Source of the DNA: Chloroflexus aurantiacus J-10-fl
Lineage (GTDB): Bacteria > Chloroflexota > Chloroflexia > Chloroflexales > Chloroflexaceae
Direction of reading: 5' to 3'
Length of the DNA stretch: 64,000 nt
Assembly (NCBI RefSeq): GCF_000018865.1
Contig: NC_010175.1
Location: 2,356,001-2,420,000, forward strand
Shown: positions 36,580 to 44,463 of the stretch, in pieces
Position numbering within the stretch: position 1 is the first letter of the stretch
Layout of the letters: the number at the start of each line of letters is the position of its first letter
Notes under the pieces: model-generated
The model's database searches: none
Seen by the model: only the letters and a program-made list of their open reading frames with translations
What the model was told of the DNA's origin: nothing
Program-made: the position numbers and the translations under genes

Positions 36580-38637
36580 ATGACACGCCTTCGGTTTTTC
36601 TTCGTTCTAGTTGTTGTACTACTCATTGCACCATCGCTCGCCTTTGCGTTTTATCGGAATCCGGTCAATTCCCAACCCGGTTTTTCACGAACCGAAATTT
36701 TACAACAGGACGACAACCTGGCCGGGAAGCAACTGGATGGTGCCCGAATTATTCGTAGTTCACCGGTAGTGAGTGATCTGGATGGCAATCCCAGCAACGG
36801 TTTGGAGATCGTGATTGGGGATCGCAACGGGAAGTTGTTCGCTCTGCGCAACAATGGTCAGGTGATGTGGACGACGCAGGTGGCAAGTTGTAGTGTGACC
36901 GGTGATGATAGTTTGCTCAACGGTGCCCCCTCCCTGTTCGATCTGAGACCCGATTTGCCCGGCCTGGAAGTGATTGTAGGCTACGGCAAAATTCTGGCCG
37001 ACCCGAGTTGTCCCGGTGGTATCCGTGCTTATTCGGCTACCGGCCAGCCATTGTGGAATTACCAGATTCCGATCAGTTCGATTAGTGGTCAATCGGGTGT
37101 TTTCAGCACACCATCGGTGACCGATGTAAACGGTGCAGGCGACATTATTATCGTTGCCGGTTCAGCCGACCTCTACCTTCACGTGCTGAATAAGGATGGC
37201 ACGTTGCGCTGGAAATACTTTGCGATGGACTCGATCTGGTCATCACCGGCATTTGCCGATGTTAATCGTGATGGACGCAAAGACATTATCGTTGGCACCG
37301 ATTTTACGCCGGGGATGGTGTGCAATCCCAATAGTATCACACCATTCCCTGAGACGAATTCGTACTATGAAAGTGCAAAGGGATTCCTCTACGCTTTTCC
37401 CGCCAATCCGACCTTTGTGGCTGATCCGATCTACTGTGCAAGGGATGGTGGTAACGTGATCGGCTTTGGCAAAGGTTTTCTGTGGGCTGTGCGCTTTGAC
37501 CAGTCTATCTACTCGTCACCAGCAGTGGCCGATCTGGAAAATGATGGTCAGCTTGAGGTGATCGTCGGTAGTAGCTGTTTTTACGGGGGTAATCCCAAAC
37601 CGGGTCGATGGGTGAAGATTTTCAATGCAGCGAACGGCACTGAAAAGATGACACTTAATGCGCCAGAATGTGTTGCTTCATCGCCGGCCATCGGTGATAT
37701 TACCGGTGATGGTAAGCCGGAGATTGTCGCTGCTGTTGCCTCTGGCGGTTCGATTAATCCACCCGTAGACACGCCCCGTGAAGGTGGTCGACTGGTAGCG
37801 TGGACCTATGACAATCCCAATCCGATCTGGAATATCGTCGTGCGTGGTTCCACCCAGGAACAGGCCGATATGTCGGAGGCTTTCAACAACCCGCTGATTG
37901 CCGATATTGATGGTAACGGTTCGCACGAGGTCATTATTGTTGTCCAGAATTCGGTGATGATCTACAACGGTGCCGGACAGGAACTTACGCCAAGTTGCCC
38001 AATTGGTGGTCTCGAGGCCCAGGCCTGTATGCCCCGGAAGTCGATGTTTATGTGGATGCCAATCCGCAATACACCAGCAATTGCCGATATTGATAACGAC
38101 GGTAAGCTGGAAATTGTAGCTGCTGGATCACACACCAGTTATGATCAGCCGGCTATGCAGAATCGAGCTTTCGTCTACGTCTGGCGCGATCTCGAACAGG
38201 CGATTACCAGTGCGAGTGGTCCCTACCAGCCATACAGCACGCCGTGGCCGCAGTTTCAGCGTGATCCTGCCCATAACGGTCTGTTCCTCGAACGCAGGAT
38301 ACGTCCTGGTGTCACCAGTATGGCGGTATTGATGGAGGCGAATCAGGTGCAACAATACACGATTAGCCTCTATTCAAACGATGGTTCACCAATCAACGTA
38401 ACCATTGGGGAGGACGATGCGAGCGGTGTTATCCAGCTTAGCCCGACCAGCGTATCACTTAGCTCAGCTACCGGCAGTTCATTCAGTGTGACGATTAATA
38501 CCAGTAGTAAAGCTCCCGGTACCTATAATGCAAGAATACTGCTCAGTGGTAATGATGTGCCCAACGTCGAGATTCCAATCACGGTACGAGTAGCAACTAA
38601 CGTCTACACGACGTATACCCCTCTGGTCCTTCGTTAA
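36580..38637 (+). CDS. secreted FG-GAP/VCBS repeat protein
   Basis: A 685-residue protein with a signal peptide (FFVLVVVLLIAPSLAFA). It carries at least seven FG-GAP/VCBS-type repeats containing calcium-binding-like loops, such as DLDGNPSNGLEIVIG, DVNRDGRKDIIVG, DLENDGQLEVIVG, DITGDGKPEIVAA and DIDNDGKLEIVAA, which should fold as a beta-propeller. Residues ~580-680 form a beta-sandwich (SPTSVSLSSATGSSFSVTI) of BACON-like character. The protein ends YTPLVLR at its very last residue, a pattern shared with the DUF11 protein at 57521. It sits inside the polysaccharide locus and may bind the glycan at the cell surface; that is inference. A strong hairpin follows. Confidence 0.82.
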   Translation: MTRLRFFFVLVVVLLIAPSLAFAFYRNPVNSQPGFSRTEILQQDDNLAGKQLDGARIIRSSPVVSDLDGNPSNGLEIVIGDRNGKLFALRNNGQVMWTTQVASCSVTGDDSLLNGAPSLFDLRPDLPGLEVIVGYGKILADPSCPGGIRAYSATGQPLWNYQIPISSISGQSGVFSTPSVTDVNGAGDIIIVAGSADLYLHVLNKDGTLRWKYFAMDSIWSSPAFADVNRDGRKDIIVGTDFTPGMVCNPNSITPFPETNSYYESAKGFLYAFPANPTFVADPIYCARDGGNVIGFGKGFLWAVRFDQSIYSSPAVADLENDGQLEVIVGSSCFYGGNPKPGRWVKIFNAANGTEKMTLNAPECVASSPAIGDITGDGKPEIVAAVASGGSINPPVDTPREGGRLVAWTYDNPNPIWNIVVRGSTQEQADMSEAFNNPLIADIDGNGSHEVIIVVQNSVMIYNGAGQELTPSCPIGGLEAQACMPRKSMFMWMPIRNTPAIADIDNDGKLEIVAAGSHTSYDQPAMQNRAFVYVWRDLEQAITSASGPYQPYSTPWPQFQRDPAHNGLFLERRIRPGVTSMAVLMEANQVQQYTISLYSNDGSPINVTIGEDDASGVIQLSPTSVSLSSATGSSFSVTINTSSKAPGTYNARILLSGNDVPNVEIPITVRVATNVYTTYTPLVLR

Positions 38638-38668
38638 TAATATCCTGGCCAAACCACCCTCTGAGGAA

Positions 38669-38698
38669 GAATCGGTCGGCTGATTTGCCGACCGATTC
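38669..38698 (+). terminator. 12-bp hairpin after the FG-GAP gene
   Basis: GAATCGGTCGGC and GCCGACCGATTC form a perfect 12-bp stem with a six-base loop, 31 bases after the stop codon. Only a short AT-rich stretch follows, so it may be a terminator or an RNA-stabilising hairpin. Confidence 0.6.
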
Positions 38699-38769
38699 AT
38701 TGTATCGTTATAATGATGAAGCCTGAATTGAAATTACGAAGGAGCAGGCTGTACGATACTATAAACGCT

Positions 38770-39798
38770 ATGAAAACATCGTTCCACCTCATCACCGGCG
38801 GTGCCGGGTTCATCGGTTGTAATCTGGCTGATTATTTGCTGGCCCGTGGCGAACACGTCACGATTGTTGATAATCTGAGTCGTCCACGAACCCCGCTCAA
38901 TCTGGCGTGGTTGCAGGAACGGTACGGTAGCCGGCTTCGCTTCGTGCAGGCCGATATTCGTGATGCCGCGGTGATGCAGGCTGTGATCCCCGGTCATCGG
39001 GTCGTTTACCATCTTGCCGGTCAGGTGGCAGTGACGACATCGGTGCAGGATCCGCGCAGTGATTTTGAAATTAATGCGCTCGGCACGCTGAATATCCTCG
39101 AAGCAGCCCGGCTGGCGAGCGAGCCACCGATTGTCTTTTTTGCCTCTACCAACAAGGTCTACGGCGGGATGGAGACCGTTGCCGTAGTGGAAGATGAGAC
39201 TCGCTACCGTTACCGTGATTTGCCGCATGGAGTACCTGAACATCAGTTACTCGATTTTCATTCACCGTATGGGTGCAGCAAAGGTGCTGCCGATCAATAT
39301 GTGCGTGATTATGCCCGTATCTACGGTTTGAAAACGGTGGTCTTCCGCCAGTCGTGCATCTATGGCCCGCGCCAGTTTGGGGTTGAGGATCAGGGGTGGG
39401 CTGCGCACTTCGCGATTGCCGCACTCTTGAACCGTCCCATTACCATCTACGGCAACGGGAAGCAGGTGCGCGATATGCTCTACGTTGATGATCTGATCGC
39501 AGCCTATATGGCGGCACTGGACCGGATCGATCAGGTGAGTGGACGGATATATAATATCGGTGGTGGTCCGCAGAATGCACTTTCCATCTGGGCTGAATTT
39601 GGCCCACTGCTGAGCCGGCTGATCGGACGAGAGATTCCGGTGCGTTATGGCGACTGGCGACCCGGCGATCAGCCGGTCTACATCAGTGATATTTCGCTGG
39701 CGCAGCGCGATCTGGCCTGGCAACCACAGGTGTCGGTGTACGAAGGGGTGGAACGGATGGTGGGCTGGATTCGCGATCATCTCGATCTGTTCCGTTAG
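38770..39798 (+). CDS. NAD-dependent epimerase, CDP-paratose 2-epimerase type
   Basis: A 342-residue extended SDR sugar-nucleotide enzyme. GGAGFIGCNLADYLL binds NAD, FASTNKVYGG replaces the usual serine-containing segment, and SPYGCSKGAADQYVRDYARIYG holds the YxxxK pair. The NKVYG and YGCSKGAADQYV combination is what I associate with CDP-paratose 2-epimerase (RfbE/TyvE), which makes CDP-tyvelose. It probably supplies a deoxysugar donor for the glycosyltransferases around it, but related 4-epimerases and dehydratases cannot be excluded. The ATG at 38770 directly precedes the nucleotide-binding strand but has no near ribosome-binding site; an upstream ATG pair at 38713 is the alternative. Confidence 0.78.
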   Translation: MKTSFHLITGGAGFIGCNLADYLLARGEHVTIVDNLSRPRTPLNLAWLQERYGSRLRFVQADIRDAAVMQAVIPGHRVVYHLAGQVAVTTSVQDPRSDFEINALGTLNILEAARLASEPPIVFFASTNKVYGGMETVAVVEDETRYRYRDLPHGVPEHQLLDFHSPYGCSKGAADQYVRDYARIYGLKTVVFRQSCIYGPRQFGVEDQGWAAHFAIAALLNRPITIYGNGKQVRDMLYVDDLIAAYMAALDRIDQVSGRIYNIGGGPQNALSIWAEFGPLLSRLIGREIPVRYGDWRPGDQPVYISDISLAQRDLAWQPQVSVYEGVERMVGWIRDHLDLFR

Positions 39799-39839
39799 CG
39801 ATGTCTGATCTACTCTCTGTAAGCGAAACGTGAGTGGTT

Positions 39840-40223
39840 ATGAGTATATCAAGGCCGGTCATAGTTCATCCACAAGACGATGAGCCGTTCGATGTGGCAA
39901 TTGCCCGCGCATTGCAGCAGTCTGCCCACAACCAGCATCAGATCACGCTCCTCAATGAGTTGTTGAGTCGCGATGCGTATCTGGCTGAACAACTCGGGAT
40001 ATTGCAGGCGACGTGGGCACTCACCCCACCACCCGCAACTTCACTGCTGGCACGATTACGGCGCTGGCTGGCCTGGCGGTTGTGTGGCCCTGAATTCACC
40101 CATATCAATGCTACTCACGCTACGCTCACCCGTATCATCGAGAGCCTGATTGCTCACCTCGATGCGGAACGGGATGCCCGTCAGAAGCTGGCCGAACGCC
40201 TCGCTGCCCTCGAACGACTATGA
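39840..40223 (+). CDS. small coiled-coil protein associated with glycosyltransferases (second copy)
   Basis: A 127-residue protein with the order seen at 34237: LQATWALTPP, then SLLARLRRWLAWRL, then ATLTRIIESLIAHL, then a short charged coiled coil (ERDARQKLAERLAAL). It has no signal peptide; the Trp/Leu-rich basic helix could lie on the membrane. The stop overlaps the next GT4 start as ATGA, so the pair is translated together, the second such pair in the locus. The start could also be GTG at 39834. Confidence 0.68.
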   Translation: MSISRPVIVHPQDDEPFDVAIARALQQSAHNQHQITLLNELLSRDAYLAEQLGILQATWALTPPPATSLLARLRRWLAWRLCGPEFTHINATHATLTRIIESLIAHLDAERDARQKLAERLAALERL

Positions 40224-41314
40224 CGCAGCTCGTCTGGCATTCGACGTTTGCCTCGCCGACCGGTTACAGTAGCTCGTCACGGGCAATTGTGGCCGGTCTG
40301 GCGGCCACCGGTCTGGCCGTCCGGCCGCTCTATCTCTTCGATGCCGACGATGCCGAGCGCATCTATGGGACTGTTCCACCTGCTATTCACGCTCTGCAAC
40401 AGTTGCCAATTCGCCTCGATGTGCCCCAGGTTGTCTATGGTCGGGGTGAGCTGTTCTGCAAGAATAGTGGTTCCTATCGGATCGGCTTTACCATGCTGGA
40501 AACCGACCGCCTGCCCACCCATTGGGTTGCCCAGGCTAATCTGATGGATGAAGTCTGGACGCCAACGGCATGGGGGTGTGCGGTCTTTGCCGCCAGTGGT
40601 GTCAGGCGTCCCCTTCACGCAATCCCACTTGGGGTTGATGTGAGTGTCTTTACACCTGGTACGCCACGACGCGAGCTTACTGACCATACAGTGTTTCTGT
40701 CGGTGTTTGAATGGAGCCAGCGTAAGGGCTGGGATATCTTGCTCTCCGCCTATCGGACGGCCTTCAAGCCGACCGATCCGGTAGTGCTGGTGTTGAAGAT
40801 TGATCACCGCGTTGCCGGTAATCCGCTCCGCGAGCTGGCAGGCATCCTCAGCGATCAGGCACCGCCGGTGGCGGTGATTTACAACCAGACGTTCAATCCG
40901 GCGCGGATGGCCGAACTCTACCGGAGCGCCGATTGTTTCGTCTTACCCAGTCGGGGTGAGGGTTGGGGGATGCCGGTGCTGGAAGCAATGGCGTGCGGTC
41001 TACCGGTCATTGCCACTGCCTGGAGTGGACCAACCACATTTCTCGATGATACCTGTGGCTACCCGCTGCCGATTCGCGGTCTGGTGCCGACAGGCATCCC
41101 CACCGGCCCATACGCAGATGCCTGTTGGGCAGAGCCTGATTTCGATGCGCTGGTGGAGTTGCTAAGGCATGTGCATCGACAACGCGACGAGGCCCGGCAG
41201 CGCGGGGGACAAGCCGCATTGCGTGCCCAGGCCTGGTCGTGGCAAAACAGCACGCAGACGATCCTGAACCGTCTGCGTGCTATCGGTGTCGAAGTGGTTG
41301 ATGAGAAGCACTAA
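40220..41314 (+). CDS. GT4-family glycosyltransferase
   Basis: A 364-residue GT-B enzyme. YRIGFTMLETDRLPTHWV, LMDEVWTPTAWG, FLSVFEWSQRKGWDILL, YRSADCFVLPSRGEGWG and PVLEAMACGLPVIATAW are shared with the enzyme at 34772 and the GT4 part of the 1010-residue protein. The N-terminus also begins with the WHSTFASPTGYSSSSR pattern found in those relatives. It is coupled by ATGA to the upstream coiled-coil protein. It is the last gene of the polysaccharide block and faces a convergent aminotransferase. Confidence 0.88.
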   Translation: MTQLVWHSTFASPTGYSSSSRAIVAGLAATGLAVRPLYLFDADDAERIYGTVPPAIHALQQLPIRLDVPQVVYGRGELFCKNSGSYRIGFTMLETDRLPTHWVAQANLMDEVWTPTAWGCAVFAASGVRRPLHAIPLGVDVSVFTPGTPRRELTDHTVFLSVFEWSQRKGWDILLSAYRTAFKPTDPVVLVLKIDHRVAGNPLRELAGILSDQAPPVAVIYNQTFNPARMAELYRSADCFVLPSRGEGWGMPVLEAMACGLPVIATAWSGPTTFLDDTCGYPLPIRGLVPTGIPTGPYADACWAEPDFDALVELLRHVHRQRDEARQRGGQAALRAQAWSWQNSTQTILNRLRAIGVEVVDEKH

Positions 41315-41349
41315 GGCTGTATAAACGTATCGGATGGCCTGTCTGCCGC

Positions 41350-42492
41350 TCAGTGGGTTGCCGCATCAAGTGCTTCACCGACCCGCAACACCTCATCGAG
41401 CGTATTGTAGAAGTGGGGGGCGATCCGCACGCCGGCTCCCCGCGGAGTAACAACAATCCCGGCCTCGTAGAGGCGTTGTGCGACCACAGCCGGATTCTCG
41501 ACCATCGCGACCACAATGCCACTCCGGTGTTCTGGTTTGGTACTTGCAGCCAGTTGATAGCCGCGCTCCTGGAGATCGTTGATCAACGCATCCACCAGCG
41601 TCGCAATCTGGTGCGTGATCCGCTCAATGCCAACCTCTTGCAGCAACGTAACCGCAGCCAATAGGGCGAGATTGTTGGCGACATTTGGTGTTCCCAGTGT
41701 AAACCGCTCGGCAGTTTCAGGCAGGGTTAGATTGTAGTCGAGATAGTTCATCCCGCTCACACTACTGGCGGCGCCGACATAAGCTCCTGGCACCAGATCG
41801 CGAATCAACTCACGGCGCACGTAGAGGAAGCCACTGCCGGGTGTTGATAGCAACCACTTTTGCGAACCACATGCCAGCATGTCGATATGGCATTCCTGCA
41901 CATCGAGCGGAAATGCCCCCAGTGTCTGGATCGCATCAACCACAAAATAGATGCCTCGCTCGCGACAAAGCTGGCCGACGGTCGCCAGATCATTGCGAAA
42001 CCCGGTCGCAAACATCGCTGAGCTAAGCGCGATCACCCGCGTCCGATGATCAATGCGTCGCACCAGCAGATCGAGATCGAGGCCACCCTGATGTTGCGGC
42101 ACGACCTTTGTTAGCACACCACGATATGCCAGTTGCTGCCACGGGTAGATGTTAGCCGGATAGTCACCATCAAGCACCAGCACATTATCACCGGGGTGTA
42201 ACGGCAGGCTAACGGCTGCGGTGTTAATGCCGGCAGCCGTATTGGGCATTAGCACTATCTCGTCGGGCGAGCGGGCGTTGATCAGCCGGGCCAGGCGCTG
42301 CTTAAGCTCGGCAAACTGTGCCATCACCTGTGGAAAGACGGCCAGAAACGGCTCACGGGTGGCATGGTCAAGGTAGCTCTGCACTGCTGCCTGCACATGC
42401 TGATGCAACGGTGAGACAGCCGCGTGGCTAAGAAAGGCGTAGCGTTCGGTAATCGGAAATCCAGCGCGATAAGCGGCCAAATCGACAGTCAT
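41350..42492 (-). CDS. class V aminotransferase (cysteine desulfurase/isopenicillin-epimerase-like)
   Basis: A 380-residue PLP enzyme of the class V family. VLMPNTAAGINTAAVSL lies near the N-terminus, FVVDAIQTLGAFPLD contains the cofactor Asp, and CGSQKWLLSTPGSGFLYV contains the Schiff-base Lys. The active-site cysteine loop of true desulfurases is not evident near the C-terminus, so a kynureninase-, epimerase- or desulfurase-like activity is possible. The methionine at 42492 is chosen because it overlaps the upstream gene's stop as ATGA; the frame is open to 42570. Confidence 0.82.
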   Translation of the reverse strand: MTVDLAAYRAGFPITERYAFLSHAAVSPLHQHVQAAVQSYLDHATREPFLAVFPQVMAQFAELKQRLARLINARSPDEIVLMPNTAAGINTAAVSLPLHPGDNVLVLDGDYPANIYPWQQLAYRGVLTKVVPQHQGGLDLDLLVRRIDHRTRVIALSSAMFATGFRNDLATVGQLCRERGIYFVVDAIQTLGAFPLDVQECHIDMLACGSQKWLLSTPGSGFLYVRRELIRDLVPGAYVGAASSVSGMNYLDYNLTLPETAERFTLGTPNVANNLALLAAVTLLQEVGIERITHQIATLVDALINDLQERGYQLAASTKPEHRSGIVVAMVENPAVVAQRLYEAGIVVTPRGAGVRIAPHFYNTLDEVLRVGEALDAATH

Positions 42493-43322
42493 ACAGCCCC
42501 ATCCTTCAGAAATTCGGTCAGAATAGCGTGGTATTCGTGCGGTCGTTCCAGCATTGGCAAATGACCACACTGCTCAATCCAAACCAGCCGGCAGCGGGGG
42601 ATGCGCGCAGCAGCAACCGGTGCACCCGGCGGTGGCATAATCTGGTCGTGACGGCAGGCGATCAGTAGTGCCGGAGCGCGCACCGCGGCCAGGGCAGCGC
42701 TGATCGTCGGACTTCCTGCTCCCCGTGCGGTCTCCAGCGCTGTGCGTTGTTCCATCGCCAGAAAATCGGCAAAGGTCTCGCGCAGCAGGGCGTGATCAGC
42801 AGGTAACCGGTAGAAGAAGCGACTACCCACCAGACGCATCAGGGGCTGGACATCGAGCATCCATGGGCGGCGTAATGCTAACCAGAGGGCCATCAGATGG
42901 TGGATCGACGCCACAACCCGTCGTTCACGTTCATCGCGAAAGGTGCTGAAGCTGGTAACAATCAGATGGGAAACCCGTTCGGGGTAGCGCGCAGCAACGT
43001 GAACGGCGACAGCAGCACACAGCGAATGGCCGTTGATGGCAAACCGTTCCAGACCAAGGGCATCGGCAAACGCAATCACCCAATCGGCAAGCCGTTCGAG
43101 CGACAACCGACCGCTGAGCGGAGGTGATGCCCCAAAGCCGGGCAGATCAGGGGCGATCAGCATGTACCGATCCGCCAGATCGCGCAGCGTATAGTGCCAC
43201 AACCGCGACGAGCCACCCCAACCGTGCAGCAAGAGGAGCGGATAACCCTGCCCGGCACGACGAAACGACGTGCGCAGGCCGGCAACGGCAGTTTCAGCAG
43301 CAGATGCAGTATGTGTGGTCAT
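42489..43322 (-). CDS. alpha/beta hydrolase
   Basis: A 277-residue hydrolase. LLLHGWGGSSRLWHYTL forms the oxyanion region, INGHSLCAAVAVHVA is the nucleophile elbow with Ser, and QCGHLPMLERPHEY carries the catalytic His. Its stop overlaps the start of the class V aminotransferase by ATGA, so the two are an operon, but the shared pathway is unknown. It resembles the hydrolase at 23396 in layout, without obvious close identity. Confidence 0.8.
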   Translation of the reverse strand: MTTHTASAAETAVAGLRTSFRRAGQGYPLLLLHGWGGSSRLWHYTLRDLADRYMLIAPDLPGFGASPPLSGRLSLERLADWVIAFADALGLERFAINGHSLCAAVAVHVAARYPERVSHLIVTSFSTFRDERERRVVASIHHLMALWLALRRPWMLDVQPLMRLVGSRFFYRLPADHALLRETFADFLAMEQRTALETARGAGSPTISAALAAVRAPALLIACRHDQIMPPPGAPVAAARIPRCRLVWIEQCGHLPMLERPHEYHAILTEFLKDGAV

Positions 43323-43391
43323 AGGGAAATAATCCCTCGCAAGAAGTGTCTACATAAACTATGATACCACATCGCATGGTCATCGTTTCAC

Positions 43392-43500
43392 GCTCAAAAA
43401 TACACGTGTCGCAGGTTTGGCGTGCGGTCGCCATGCTGTCGCGTCAGCCGTGCTCCCGAACCGGCGCGTGGTGCAGCGGTACACCTGCTGGTCATGGGGA
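43392..43500 (+). repeat. direct repeat, unit 1 (diverged family B core)
   Basis: GCTCAAAAATACACGTGTCG begins this unit and recurs at 43653, 261 bases away; the two copies agree closely over about 110 bases, including GCGTGCGGTCGCCATGCTGTCGCG and CCGTGCTCCCGAACCGGCGCG. The interior CGGTCGCCATGCTGTCGCG resembles the palindromic core of family B (CGGCAGCCATGCTGCCGC), so this is probably a diverged member. Confidence 0.65.
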
Positions 43501-43652
43501 TGCGGTGTGCGTTTGTCACGATCATGCAGTCTGTAGGTGATAAATGAGATGACTTCTAATCACGTCGGCACCGCACCTGATCTCGGATACATAAAACCGG
43601 CGTTCCCGCTGCGCATGCCGTGAGATCACACACCGGCGTGAAATCGGTTTAT

Positions 43653-43763
43653 GCTCAAAAATACACGTGTCGCAGGTTTGGCGTGCGGTCGCCATGCTGT
43701 CGCGCCAGCCGTGCTCCCGAACCGGCGCGTGGTACAGCGGTGCCCCTGCTGGTAATGGCGATG
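43653..43763 (+). repeat. direct repeat, unit 2 (diverged family B core)
   Basis: Second copy of the 43392-43500 unit with a few substitutions. The bases between the units and up to about 44245 hold no convincing gene; a palindromic CGCAGGCTGGAAGCCTGCG at 43889-43907 also occurs in the family B element at about 15030. Confidence 0.65.
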
Positions 43764-44247
43764 ATGAGCAGGCGCGTCGTTTGCAACGGGCCTGACCACT
43801 CGTGAGTCTGACGGTGCGTGAGCGGGGATGCGGATCGGAAGGTGCCGCGTGCCAGGGTGATGTGGTGTTAGTGCAGGTGATGCCCCAACGCAGGCTGGAA
43901 GCCTGCGCCACTGTGGTGCTGTGCTGACAACGCAGGGGCATGCTATGCAGTGGAATACCCCAACTACCCCACGTTGGTGATGGGTAGCGCATCGATTGGG
44001 CGAGAGACGGTTTCGACCGATATGTCTACCACGTCTGCAAGTTTGGTGGCAGGTTGAATCGCTCTCTGCACAACGGCCCGCCGATACAGACGGGCACCCC
44101 GGCAGCGCGAACGAAACAGGCAACGGATATTAATGATCATCCCCAATATCCAAGAGCCATAGCGTGAGGCATAGGAAGGCAAACTGGCGTGGAGCACCCG
44201 GTTTATTATCGTCAAGTTTGTAAAAGATTTTTGTAATCTTTCCCCGC

Positions 44248-44277
44248 TTGACACAACGCCGATTACTATGCTAAACT
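44248..44277 (+). promoter_or_regulatory. predicted nrdJ promoter
   Basis: TTGACA (44248-44253) is a perfect -35 hexamer. TAAACT (44272-44277) is placed 18 bases downstream as the best -10. The overlapping TATGCT is only 13 bases away and less likely. This gives a leader of about 180 bases before nrdJ, containing the NrdR-like boxes. Confidence 0.5.
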
Positions 44278-44293
44278 AGCGAAGCGTGCAAGA

Positions 44294-44342
44294 ATACCAA
44301 TATATGCACTCTATCAGCCGTAGTACACACTAGATATAGTAT
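44294..44342 (+). promoter_or_regulatory. paired NrdR-like boxes upstream of nrdJ
   Basis: ATACCAATATATGCAC (44294-44309) and ACACTAGATATAGTAT (44327-44342) each resemble the 16-bp NrdR box, whose consensus from memory is close to ACACWATATATWGTGT. Their starts are 33 bases apart, near the three-turn spacing typical for NrdR pairs. They lie just downstream of the predicted promoter, as expected for a repressor that responds to ATP/dATP. Confidence 0.55.
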
Positions 44343-44463
44343 GACGATCTAGTGCTCATTGATTGTGACCTGATTTGTCGTTAATAAACCTTTTACAATT
44401 AAGTGCACCCCTATTGGTTCCTGCACGTGTGAGAGGTCTGTCCTGAAGAGGAGCATCCAACCA

